This document shows positions 8,523-16,394 of a stretch of DNA of 64,000 nt, one piece after another. The notes beneath the pieces are model-generated. The model worked only from the letters and a program-made list of their open reading frames with translations, was not told the DNA's origin and ran no database searches. The first letter of the stretch is position 1; each line of letters opens with the position of its first letter. The position numbers and the translations under genes were made by a program. The stretch comes from Paraburkholderia phosphatilytica (GTDB lineage Bacteria > Pseudomonadota > Gammaproteobacteria > Burkholderiales > Burkholderiaceae), in NCBI RefSeq assembly GCF_003443895.1, contig NZ_QQOA01000022.1, forward strand, positions 61,531-125,530, written 5' to 3'.

Positions 8523-9085
8523 GACCACTCCTGCTGCCTGTCAGCTTCGCCGCTAACCGGACATTCCCACACAGTTATTCCGGGCAGACCCTGTTTGCGG
8601 CGAACGGCAATGACAGAAATACCTTACGCAAAATCACACCAAATTACACGGAGAAAATCCGGACATAATTCGCCGGATTATCTTCGGGCCGCGAAAAACG
8701 CGGCGTCACGGCAAGCCGGATCCAGACCACCCTGACTCCTGCCCCTGCCTTATCGGTCGCAAGACGGAAGACTTTATGTATCTGCCCCCAATTCGCAACG
8801 CAGCGGTCATCGGCACCTGGCAGGCCGCGTGTCGCGTGGGCGCTTCCGGGCGCATCGTCCTGCCCGCGCTCCCTGCTCCCCCGGTACGTCAGCACGATCC
8901 GAGCCATACCCGAAGTCGTTGACGGCGCACCTGCCCGTAGTCCGGGATCGTCCTTTCGCGCAGACGAACGTCGCCGTTTGATCGATCAGTTATCCATATC
9001 AATCTGGAGACACCGCTCCACGCCAATTTCCAGCAGGCGACACCGTTCGATCGCGCCTCTCCGTCCGCCGCCCGCATCGATCCAT
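8523..9085. other. Intergenic region with no supported gene
   Basis: Minus-strand open frames at 8644-8907 and 8889-9077 lack ribosome sites and protein-like patterns. One feature stands out: an inverted repeat AATCCGG/CCGGATT at 8656-8679 with a ten-base loop. The region ends at the regulated promoter beginning at 9086. Confidence 0.5.
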
Positions 9086-9139
9086 GACATAGCTCGACAT
9101 AGTTTTGAAGCTGACTGCGCGGGCCGCACTGCCTATAGT
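9086..9139 (+). promoter_or_regulatory. Response-regulator-type promoter 1 (direct repeat plus -10)
   Basis: GACAT at 9086-9090 and 9096-9100 form a direct repeat with 10-bp period. TATAGT begins exactly 33 bases after the second copy (9134-9139) as a -10 element, with no good -35. The same geometry occurs at three more promoters in this locus, as expected for an OmpR-family activator binding over the -35 region. Confidence 0.65.
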
Positions 9140-9197
9140 TCGCCTCGTTGCCGCAGCGCCCTCTTGCGAAGCGGACCCATCATCGGAGGAATTGATC

Positions 9198-10334
9198 GTG
9201 AACGCCCGCTCGCCCCACCTGCATATCGACCCGCATCTCGACCACACAGCACACACACAGCGCGTTTCAAACGCTTCGCTCTCGTCCGCACGCCGTGTGG
9301 CTCGCGTCCTCGTCCGCGTCGGCGCTGCCGCCGCGCTGGTACTCGGCAGCACCTCGGCATTCGCGGGCTGGTCCGGTCACGGCACGGCCTACACGCCGCG
9401 CGGGCAATACAACGGCGCGCACGCTGGTTCCTGCGGCGGCGGCAGCTGCTCGCATGCGGGCGGCGTGGTCGGGCCTTATGGCGGCGTCGCGACCAACACC
9501 GGCACCGTGACGCGCACCGCGCCGGGTCAGTTCTCGAACTCGGGCACCGCGGTCGGCCCGAACGGCAACACCGTACAGCACGCGGGCAACACGAACTGCG
9601 CGGGCGGCACCTGCTCGCACACGGGTTCGATGACCGGTCCCGACGGCAACACCGCGACGACTTCCGGCAGCGTGACGCGCAACGGCCCCGGCCAGTATTC
9701 GTCGTCGGGTACGGTCACGGCGGCGAACGGCAATACGTACGACCACTCGGCGTCGACGAACTGCGCCGGCTCGACCTGCTCGCGCTCCGGTACGGTCAAC
9801 GGTCCCGACGACGGCACCGTCACGCACTCCGGCTCCGCCACGCGCGTCGCGCCGGGCGTCGTCGTGACGTCGGGCAGCGCGACCGGCGTGCATGGCACGA
9901 CGGTCACGGGTTCAGGCAGCGTCGTGGTCGGTGGAACCGTAGCCGTGGCGCCCGCGCCGGTCGCTTACGTGCCGCCTCCGCCGACGGCAGCGGTCGTGGT
10001 GACGGCACCGCTTCCCGCCCCCGCTCCCGCCGCGGTCGTCGTGACGCCGCCGCCTCCGGTGCCCGCGCCGGTCGTGGTCGCACCGCCGCCCGCGCCGCCG
10101 AAAGCGGTCGTGGTCGCGCCGCCGCCCGCGCCGAAGACGGTGTATGTCGCGCCGCCTCCGCCGAAGGTCGTCTACGTTGCGCCGCCTCCGCCGAAGGTCG
10201 TGTATGTCGCGGCGCCGCCCCGGGTCGTGTATGTCGCGCCGCCGAGAGCCGTGTACGTCGCGCCGCCGCGCGCTGCCGTGTGGGTGCCGGCGCACTGGGT
10301 CGGCCGCGTGTGGGTGCCTGCGCACTGGGCCTGA
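9198..10334 (+). CDS. Exported repeat protein with Pro/Val-rich region and WVPAHW motifs
   Basis: The GTG start at 9198 has GGAGGA seven bases upstream; an ATG at 9105 lies before the predicted transcription start and is rejected. The 378-residue product has a signal peptide ending AFA|GWSG. Three repeats of about 51 residues follow, each with a C-x4-C pair (SCGGGSC, NCAGGTC, NCAGSTC) and GPDGNT-like turns. Next is a Pro/Val-rich stretch with repeated PPPPKVVYVA. The end has two copies of (R/A)VWVPAHW, resembling the WxxGxW motif of exported proteins. It is probably periplasmic or surface-located. It leads the locus that contains the two-component system. No function is known to me. Confidence 0.7.
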   Translation: MNARSPHLHIDPHLDHTAHTQRVSNASLSSARRVARVLVRVGAAAALVLGSTSAFAGWSGHGTAYTPRGQYNGAHAGSCGGGSCSHAGGVVGPYGGVATNTGTVTRTAPGQFSNSGTAVGPNGNTVQHAGNTNCAGGTCSHTGSMTGPDGNTATTSGSVTRNGPGQYSSSGTVTAANGNTYDHSASTNCAGSTCSRSGTVNGPDDGTVTHSGSATRVAPGVVVTSGSATGVHGTTVTGSGSVVVGGTVAVAPAPVAYVPPPPTAAVVVTAPLPAPAPAAVVVTPPPPVPAPVVVAPPPAPPKAVVVAPPPAPKTVYVAPPPPKVVYVAPPPPKVVYVAAPPRVVYVAPPRAVYVAPPRAAVWVPAHWVGRVWVPAHWA

Positions 10335-10339
10335 TCGAC

Positions 10340-10393
10340 GACACACGGCGACATGATTCTTCGATCGCTTTCGCAACCGCACATCCCTACGAT
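10340..10393 (+). promoter_or_regulatory. Response-regulator-type promoter 2
   Basis: GACAC at 10340-10344 and GACAT at 10350-10354 repeat the 10-bp-period motif, with one mismatch. TACGAT at 10388-10393 starts 33 bases after the second half-site. It sits just downstream of the repeat-protein gene and would drive the EF-hand-like gene plus the two-component pair, giving autoregulation. Confidence 0.55.
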
Positions 10394-10463
10394 TCAACCC
10401 GCCGACGCTCGCATCGCAGCATCCCGCCAGCGACGATCCGTCGGCCACACCACGGAGTTCTTC

Positions 10464-10757
10464 ATGAAGCAGATGATTGCCGCTATCGTCTTGTGTATCG
10501 TATGCGCAGGAGCATCGGCACAAGCCCTCGACGCACAGGGAGCCGGCGGTGCCCGCATGCAGCACGCGATGCAGCAGCTGGACGCGCGCTTCAGCGCCGC
10601 CAACGTCACGCACGACGGCAAGCTGACCCGCGAGCAGGCGCAGCAAGGCATGCCGCGCGTTGCCCAGCATTTCGACGAGATCGACACGCTGAAGGCAGGC
10701 TATGTCACGCTGCCGCAGATCCAGCAGTTCATGATGCAGCAGGCGGCCGCGCGCTGA
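10464..10757 (+). CDS. Exported EF-hand-like small protein
   Basis: A 97-residue protein with a signal peptide (MKQMIAAIVLCIVCAGASAQA). The mature part holds one reasonably conserved EF-hand-like loop (FSAANVTHDGKLTREQ) and a second degenerate one (FDEIDTLKAGYVTLPQI), as in small periplasmic EF-hand proteins of proteobacteria. It could sense or bind divalent cations. It lies 26 bases upstream of the response regulator and is probably co-transcribed, so it may be an accessory or output of the signalling system; that link is inference from position. Confidence 0.7.
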   Translation: MKQMIAAIVLCIVCAGASAQALDAQGAGGARMQHAMQQLDARFSAANVTHDGKLTREQAQQGMPRVAQHFDEIDTLKAGYVTLPQIQQFMMQQAAAR

Positions 10758-10783
10758 ACCGCGACCAGGGGCGGAGGCACTCG

Positions 10784-11500
10784 ATGGAACGCGTAGACAA
10801 GATCATCGTGCTCGACGACGAAGCGGAACTGCGCAACATGCTGCAGCGCTTCCTGACCGGCCAGGGTTTCCAGGTGCGGGTCGTCGCCGACGGCAAGCGG
10901 CTCGACCGCTTCCTGCAGCGCGAACCGTTCGATCTGCTGGTGCTCGATCTGATGATGGAACCCGAGGACGGCCTCACGATCTGCCGGCGGCTGCGCGCCG
11001 AAGGCCACACGCTGCCGATCCTGATGCTCACCGCGAAGGGCGACCCCGTCGACCGCGTGGTGGGCCTCGAGACCGGCGCCGACGACTATCTCGCGAAGCC
11101 GTTCCTGCCCAACGAACTCGTCGCGCGCATTCGCGCGCTGCTGCGCCGCCAGCGCATCGCATCCGGCGACCCGACCGTATCGGCGTCGCAACTGCTGTCG
11201 TTCGGCGATTTCCGCTTCGACGTCGCGAAGCAGACGCTCACGCGCAACAGCTCGCCCGTCGACGTGCATTCCGCGCAGATGTTGTTGCTGCACGCGCTCG
11301 GCTCGTCGCCGAACCGCCCGGTGAGCCGCGAAAACCTGCTCGCCCGAGCGCGCGGGCGCGATCACGACGCGCTCGATCGCAGCATCGACGTGCAGGTGCT
11401 GCGGCTGCGCCAGATCATCGAAGCGGACCCGTCGAAACCGCGCTACATCAAGACCGTCTGGGGCGTCGGCTACATGCTGGTCGCCGATCTCGTCTCATGA
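10784..11500 (+). CDS. OmpR-family response regulator
   Basis: A 238-residue two-domain regulator. The receiver domain (about 6-118) has the acidic pair D11/D12, phospho-acceptor D55 (LLVLDLMM), the conserved Thr in LMLTAKGD and the Lys in LAKPF. The C-terminal winged-helix domain (about 140-235) ends with RYIKTVWGVGYML. GGAGG precedes the ATG. Its last codons overlap the sensor kinase start (ATGA). OmpR-family proteins bind direct repeats, and four direct-repeat promoters in this locus are candidate targets. Confidence 0.92.
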   Translation: MERVDKIIVLDDEAELRNMLQRFLTGQGFQVRVVADGKRLDRFLQREPFDLLVLDLMMEPEDGLTICRRLRAEGHTLPILMLTAKGDPVDRVVGLETGADDYLAKPFLPNELVARIRALLRRQRIASGDPTVSASQLLSFGDFRFDVAKQTLTRNSSPVDVHSAQMLLLHALGSSPNRPVSRENLLARARGRDHDALDRSIDVQVLRLRQIIEADPSKPRYIKTVWGVGYMLVADLVS

Positions 11501-12867
11501 TGAGACGCCCTTTCCTGCTGCGCTCGCTGCTCGCGCGCAACATCGCGCTGCTGGTGGTGCTGCTCGCGCTCACGCAGATCGTCGGCGTCGGCGTGCTCGT
11601 GCATTTCGTGCAGGCGCCGCGCGTCGAACGTGCGGCGGCCGTTTTTGCCAGCTACGTCCGCACGCTCGATGGCACGCTGTCGAATCTCTCGCCCGCCGAA
11701 GCACACGCGAACGCCGAGCGTCTCGGCGCGCGCCCGGACGCGCCGGATACGACGGACGTCGAGCCCGCGCCGCCGCGTCTGATCCATTTCTTCCAGTCGT
11801 GGCAACGCGACGTGTTTTTCGACACGCTGCAACGCGATCTGCCGCCCGACATGCCGGTACGCTGGGACAGCACGCGCGGCACGCTATGGATCCGCGTGCA
11901 CTTCGCGACTACACCAATGTGGGTCTCGCTCGCCGTCAGCGACGAGATACACGCGTCCGGCCTCACGACCGCGCTCGTGCTGTCCGGCTCGCTCGCGCTG
12001 CTCGCGGCGCTCGCGGGCTATCTGATCCAGCTGCGTATCAGCCGGCCGCTTGCGGACCTCGCCCACGCGGCGCGGCGCGTGAGCTCGGGCGAACCGCCCG
12101 CGCCATTGCCTATCGATGGTCCAACCGAAATCAACCAGGTGAGCATCGCGTTCAACCAGATGACGGACGCGTTGAAGCAGGCCGAGGCGACGCGCGCGCT
12201 GATGCTCGCCGGCGTATCGCACGACATCCGCACGCCGCTCACGAAACTGCGTCTCGCGATGGCGATGGCCGGCGCGGACGCGAATCTCGTCGCGTCCGCC
12301 GAAAACTATCTCGACCACATCGACACGATCCTCCAGCAGTTCATGGACTACGCAGGCAGCGGCGAACGCGAAGCACCGCAAACGGGCGACCTCAATGGTC
12401 TGATCAGTCAGCTTGCCGCGGATTTCGCGGGGCTCGGCCACGAGTTCGAGCTGTCGCTCGGCAAGGTGCCGCATTTCGCGTTCAGGCCCGTCGCCGTGAT
12501 GCGCGTGCTGATGAACCTGATGCAGAACGCGACCGTCTATGGAAAACCCGATTTCACGGTCCGCACGTGGATCATGAACGGTCACGCGTGCGTCGCGATC
12601 GGCGATCGCGGCGACGGCATCAGTGCCGAAGCGCTCGAAAAACTGAAGGCGCCGTTCAGCCGCGGGCAGAATGCACGAAGCCACACCGGCGGCACCGGGC
12701 TCGGACTCGCGATCGTCGAGCGCATCGCGCGTCTGCATGGCGGCACGCTGCACTTCACATCACGCGAAGGCGGCGGTCTCGAAGCACGTGTCACGTTCGC
12801 GCTCAGCGCGCCTGTCGGCGCGGCTTCTTCGAACGCACATGCCAGCGTGATCTCCTCCCCCCTCTGA
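11497..12867 (+). CDS. EnvZ-like sensor histidine kinase
   Basis: A 456-residue inner-membrane kinase. Transmembrane helices at about 14-36 and 157-178 enclose a periplasmic domain of about 120 residues. A HAMP linker (about 178-230) follows, then the H-box GVSHDIRTPLTKLRL with phospho-acceptor H242. The ATPase domain has N-box NLMQNATVYG, G1 GDRGDGIS and G2 TGGTGLGLAIVERI. This is the EnvZ/RstB architecture. The gene overlaps the regulator gene, and its stop codon lies inside the first half-site of the next regulated promoter. The stimulus is unknown. Confidence 0.92.
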   Translation: MMRRPFLLRSLLARNIALLVVLLALTQIVGVGVLVHFVQAPRVERAAAVFASYVRTLDGTLSNLSPAEAHANAERLGARPDAPDTTDVEPAPPRLIHFFQSWQRDVFFDTLQRDLPPDMPVRWDSTRGTLWIRVHFATTPMWVSLAVSDEIHASGLTTALVLSGSLALLAALAGYLIQLRISRPLADLAHAARRVSSGEPPAPLPIDGPTEINQVSIAFNQMTDALKQAEATRALMLAGVSHDIRTPLTKLRLAMAMAGADANLVASAENYLDHIDTILQQFMDYAGSGEREAPQTGDLNGLISQLAADFAGLGHEFELSLGKVPHFAFRPVAVMRVLMNLMQNATVYGKPDFTVRTWIMNGHACVAIGDRGDGISAEALEKLKAPFSRGQNARSHTGGTGLGLAIVERIARLHGGTLHFTSREGGGLEARVTFALSAPVGAASSNAHASVISSPL

Positions 12868-12919
12868 CATCCCCCGACATAATTCCCGCGTGGATTTCAG
12901 CGCGCCCGCCTCGCATACT
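12866..12919 (+). promoter_or_regulatory. Response-regulator-type promoter 3
   Basis: GACAT at 12866-12870 and 12876-12880 (10-bp period) is followed 33 bases later by CATACT (12914-12919) as a plausible -10. It overlaps the kinase stop codon and precedes the lipoprotein gene. Confidence 0.6.
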
Positions 12920-13076
12920 CTGGCCTGCGTGTTGCGGCATCGAATCACAGTACAGACCCCGAAGCCCTGTCACACGCAGACGTAATCGCCGGCTATCAGT
13001 GCATAGTTTGCATAACGAACGATGCACCGGCGAACGCTCCGTAACGAACGGCCCAGGTGCCCACAAGGTGATCGAC

Positions 13077-13844
13077 ATGCAACGCTCCTTCTTCAAATCC
13101 GTAACCCGCCGCGTTTCGCGCTTCGCCAGCGCCGCCGTGCTCGCAGGCTCGCTGCTCTTCGGCGGCTGCGCGAATGCGTCCACGCACGTGACTTCCGCGA
13201 GCGCCGCGCAGCAAACGCCAGTACGTGCCGATGTGATCGTCGTCTATCCGTTCACCGGCTCGGCGGATCAGGTGCAGCTCGACAGCGGCATGGCGCAGCG
13301 CCTGAAAACGCAGATGTCCGGCTCGTCGGCCGAAGCGGAACAGATGAAGGCTGCCACGCAGGCCAGCGAACAGGTGGCCGATGAAATCGTCAAGCGTCTG
13401 CAGGCGATGGGGCTCAACGCGCAGCGCGCGAACAGCACGACGGCGACTGCGCAGAATGCAGTGTTCGTCGAAGGCAGCTTCGAATCGCTCGATGCAGGCA
13501 GCCGTCGCCGCCGCATGCTGATCGGCTTCGGCGCCGGCAAGAGCAAGGTCAGCGCATCCGTCGCGCTGATCTATCAGCAGGCCCCGGGCGAAGCGGTCAC
13601 GCTGCGTACCTTCAGCGCGGACGCGGACAGCGGCAAGGCGCCCGGCATCGCAGTCACCGCGGGCGTCGGCGCAGCGGCCGATCGCGCCGCCACCGCCGTG
13701 GTCACCGGCACGGGCATCCATGGCGTGTCGGAAGCGCATCACGACACGCTGTCGGCCGACACCAAACGCATGGCCGATGCGATCGCGAAGCAGATCGCGA
13801 GCGCGGTGACGGGCGGCGCGAACGTCACTCAAAACGCGAACTAA
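13077..13844 (+). CDS. DUF4410-like lipoprotein
   Basis: A 255-residue exported protein. The N-terminus is basic and then hydrophobic, with a lipobox-like LLFGGC, so it is probably anchored to the membrane by the Cys; Phe at -3 is atypical. The body (ADVIVVYPF, VADEIVKRLQAMGLNAQRA, VEGSFESLDAGSRRRRMLIGFGAGKSKVSA) matches the DUF4410 pattern of small lipoproteins of unknown role. The long 5' leader from the predicted promoter is about 150 bases and holds no clear ORF. It is predicted to belong to the same regulon as its neighbours. Confidence 0.7.
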   Translation: MQRSFFKSVTRRVSRFASAAVLAGSLLFGGCANASTHVTSASAAQQTPVRADVIVVYPFTGSADQVQLDSGMAQRLKTQMSGSSAEAEQMKAATQASEQVADEIVKRLQAMGLNAQRANSTTATAQNAVFVEGSFESLDAGSRRRRMLIGFGAGKSKVSASVALIYQQAPGEAVTLRTFSADADSGKAPGIAVTAGVGAAADRAATAVVTGTGIHGVSEAHHDTLSADTKRMADAIAKQIASAVTGGANVTQNAN

Positions 13845-13867
13845 GCCGCATTTCGACGAAATGCAGC

Positions 13868-13921
13868 GACATGCGGCGACATAACTTCCGCATAGCTTGT
13901 AACGGGCCGCATCCCTAGACT
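13868..13921 (+). promoter_or_regulatory. Response-regulator-type promoter 4
   Basis: GACAT at 13868-13872 and 13878-13882 (10-bp period), then TAGACT at 13916-13921 starting 33 bases after the second half-site. It precedes the sterol-desaturase-family gene. Confidence 0.6.
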
Positions 13922-14002
13922 TCTCACATCGAACGAACACACGACAACACCTGGGCAACGCGCCACGAGCACCGCGCCCACCACATTCGGAGCAACCACA
14001 TT

Positions 14003-14911
14003 ATGGTATCGACTGGAACAATGATGGCCTGGGGGACGGGCTTCGTCGTCGCCGCGGCGATGATCGAAGCATGGGTGCTGACCCGCAAGCCCAACGCGAA
14101 TTTCGACTGGAACGAAGTGATGCTGTCGTTCGCGGACCTGATCGGCCGCAAGCTGCTCGCGTTCCTGCCGATCTCCCTCGCCGCTCCGATCTTCGACTTC
14201 GCGTGGGAACACCGCATCCATACGATGTCGATGCACAGCGTGCTCGCCGTGCTGCTGCTCTTCATCGGCCAGGAGTTCTGCTACTACTGGTACCACCGCG
14301 CGTCGCACCGCATCCGTTTCTTCTGGGCGACGCACGCCGTGCACCACTCGCCGAACCAGCTGACGCTTTCCACCGCGTTCCGTCTTGGCTGGACCGGAAA
14401 GCTCGCGGGGCCGGCCATGTTCTTCGCGCCGCTCGTGTTTCTCGGCGTGCGTCCCGAGGTGGTGATGGCGACGCTGATGATCAACCTGCTGTACCAGTTC
14501 TGGCTGCATACCACGTGGATTCCGAAGCTCGGCTGGTTCGAATACCTGTTCAACACGCCGTCCGCACACCGGGTGCACCATGCGTCGAACGCGGAATACC
14601 TCGATGCGAACTTCGGCGGCGTGCTGGTGATCTTCGACCGGCTGTTCGGTACCTACGTCGAGGAACGCGAAGACGTGCCGTGCGTCTATGGCCTGACCAC
14701 GCCGACCCGCTCGCGCAATCCGTTCGTCGTCGAGTTCGAGCACTGGGTGAGCCTTGGCCGCGACGTGCTCAAGTCGAAGAACCCGCTCACCGCGATCTCG
14801 TTCATTCTGCGGCCGCCGGGCTGGAATCCTGAAGGCCGCGGACAAACCGCTGAAGAACTGCGTCAGCAGGCGAACGCGAAAATGAAAGTGAAGGTGAAGG
14901 TGCATGCGTGA
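14003..14911 (+). CDS. Sterol desaturase/fatty acid hydroxylase family membrane protein
   Basis: A 302-residue integral membrane protein of the non-haem di-iron fatty acid hydroxylase superfamily. All the His-box ligands are present: HRASH at 98-102, HAVHH at 111-115 and HRVHH at 189-193. Several hydrophobic segments lie at about 7-27, 48-68, 78-95 and 137-165. These enzymes hydroxylate or desaturate lipids using O2; the lipid here is unknown. The C-terminus is basic (AKMKVKVKVHA). Its promoter matches the two-component locus motif, so envelope lipid modification may be an output of that system. A strong terminator follows. Confidence 0.85.
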   Translation: MVSTGTMMAWGTGFVVAAAMIEAWVLTRKPNANFDWNEVMLSFADLIGRKLLAFLPISLAAPIFDFAWEHRIHTMSMHSVLAVLLLFIGQEFCYYWYHRASHRIRFFWATHAVHHSPNQLTLSTAFRLGWTGKLAGPAMFFAPLVFLGVRPEVVMATLMINLLYQFWLHTTWIPKLGWFEYLFNTPSAHRVHHASNAEYLDANFGGVLVIFDRLFGTYVEEREDVPCVYGLTTPTRSRNPFVVEFEHWVSLGRDVLKSKNPLTAISFILRPPGWNPEGRGQTAEELRQQANAKMKVKVKVHA

Positions 14912-14967
14912 AATCTGACTCTGTTTGCGCGTGACACATGCCTCGCGCAACGTAAAGCAAACCCCGA

Positions 14968-14998
14968 ATCGGCCTCCCTGTGAGGCCGATCTGCTTTT
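14968..14998 (+). terminator. Rho-independent terminator after the desaturase gene
   Basis: A perfect 9-bp stem ATCGGCCTC/GAGGCCGAT (14968-14976 and 14982-14990) with a five-base loop is followed by CTGCTTTTAT. Confidence 0.75.
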
Positions 14999-15080
14999 AT
15001 CGCATCGCACCGCCTTCGCCTGGGGGTAACCCCAATTTCCCCCTTGCCTCTCCCCACCTAGCATTCGCCTAACGAAATTT

Positions 15081-15106
15081 TAGAACGACGTTCTATTAAA
15101 TAGAAC
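15081..15106. promoter_or_regulatory. Overlapping palindromic operators upstream of the CoA-transferase operon
   Basis: TAGAACGACGTTCTA (15081-15095) is a perfect palindrome around one base. GTTCTATTAAATAGAAC (15090-15106) is a second perfect palindrome sharing its left arm with the first. Three alternating copies of the half-site TAGAAC thus lie within 26 bp, 18 bases before the start codon. A repressor binding here would block the operon. No cognate regulator gene is adjacent. Confidence 0.65.
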
Positions 15107-15123
15107 GACAAACAAGGCGAACC

Positions 15124-16335
15124 ATGCTTCCGCTCCCGCTCTCCGGCATTCGCGTGCTGGACCTGTCGAACGTCCTGTCCGGGCCGTTCTGCACCTATCA
15201 GCTGGCGCTGCTCGGCGCCGACGTGCTCAAGATCGAAAACCCCGACGGCGGCGATCTCGCGCGGCGGCTCGGCGCCGATCCAAAGGCGTCGGCGCGCAAC
15301 ATGGGCGCGTCGTTCATTGCCGTGAACGCCGGCAAGGAATCGATGACGCTCAACCTGAAGCACGCGGCCGGCAAAGACATCCTGCGCAAGCTCGTCGCCG
15401 AGGCAGACGTGCTGGTCGAGAACTTCAGGCCCGGCGTGATGGATCGCCTCGGCTTGAGCGCGCCGTCGCTGCTCGCGGTGAATCCGCGCCTCGTCTACTG
15501 CGCGATCTCCGGGTTCGGCAACGACGGACCGCTCGCGCACCGGCCCGCGTACGACCAGATCATCCAGGGCATGTCCGGCGCGATGAGCGTGACGGGCGAT
15601 GCCGCAAGCGCGCCGCTGCGCGTCGGCTACCCGGTGTCGGACACGGTAGGCGGCATGAGCGCCGCGCTCGCGATCTGCGCGGCCGTGCTCGCGGCACAGC
15701 GCACGGGCGAAGGCCGGATCATCGACGTGTCGATGCTCGAAGCCACGCTCTCGACGATGGGCTGGGTCGTGTCGAACTATCTGAACGCCGGGGTGCGCCC
15801 AACGCCGATGGGCAACGAGAATTTCACCGCGGCGCCGTCCGGCACATTCGAATGCGGCGAGGGGAAACTGAACATCGCTGCCAATGAAACCCGGCAGTTC
15901 ATTGCGCTGTGCGAATGCATCGGGCGTCCCGATCTGCCGCAGGACACGCGCTTCAGTGAACGCAATTCACGCAAGGTTCATCGCGCTGAACTGAAGCGCG
16001 AGATCGAGACGGCGCTCGCCGCCGATACCGCCGCCAGCTGGGAAACGCGCCTGACTGCCGTCGGCGTGCCGGCCGGCCTCGTGCTCTCCGTGCCCGAGGC
16101 GATCGGCCAGCCGCAGATCGAGGGCCGCGGCTTCGTTCACACGTTCGAGGATGGCGACAGCACGCAGCGCGTCACCCGCGCGGGCTTCCGCTTCGCGGAC
16201 GCGCACGGCGACGCACAGGACAGCCGCCCGACCGCACGCGCACCGCATCTGTCCGAACACACGATCTCCCACCTGCAACGGCTCGGCTTCGACGCGGACA
16301 CGATCGCGCGGCTCAAGGACGAAGGCGCGATCTGA
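15124..16335 (+). CDS. CaiB/BaiF family (class III) CoA-transferase
   Basis: A 403-residue family III CoA-transferase, which moves CoA between carboxylic acids through an aspartyl-CoA thioester. The N-terminal LPLSGIRVLDLSNVLSGPFC and GADVLKIENPDGGD are signature segments, and catalytic Asp is D144 in RPAYDQIIQG. It is the first gene of a six-gene operon with a transporter, AtzG-like protein, amidase, citryl-CoA-lyase-like enzyme and lactonase. It probably activates the carboxylate that the lyase later cleaves. It is preceded by strong palindromic operators. Confidence 0.88.
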   Translation: MLPLPLSGIRVLDLSNVLSGPFCTYQLALLGADVLKIENPDGGDLARRLGADPKASARNMGASFIAVNAGKESMTLNLKHAAGKDILRKLVAEADVLVENFRPGVMDRLGLSAPSLLAVNPRLVYCAISGFGNDGPLAHRPAYDQIIQGMSGAMSVTGDAASAPLRVGYPVSDTVGGMSAALAICAAVLAAQRTGEGRIIDVSMLEATLSTMGWVVSNYLNAGVRPTPMGNENFTAAPSGTFECGEGKLNIAANETRQFIALCECIGRPDLPQDTRFSERNSRKVHRAELKREIETALAADTAASWETRLTAVGVPAGLVLSVPEAIGQPQIEGRGFVHTFEDGDSTQRVTRAGFRFADAHGDAQDSRPTARAPHLSEHTISHLQRLGFDADTIARLKDEGAI

Positions 16336-16394
16336 AGCCCGCGCGCATCGAACACACAAACACGCACACACGCACAATGAAACTGGAGGAGTCC

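Noticed and set aside
8644..8907. An 87-codon minus-strand frame in the gap before the two-component locus
   Set aside because: No ribosome site, no hydrophobic or domain pattern, and unlikely composition.
9105..9197. Upstream ATG (9105) extending the exported repeat protein
   Set aside because: It lies before the predicted -10 and gives an N-terminus without a signal peptide; the GTG at 9198 has a strong ribosome site.
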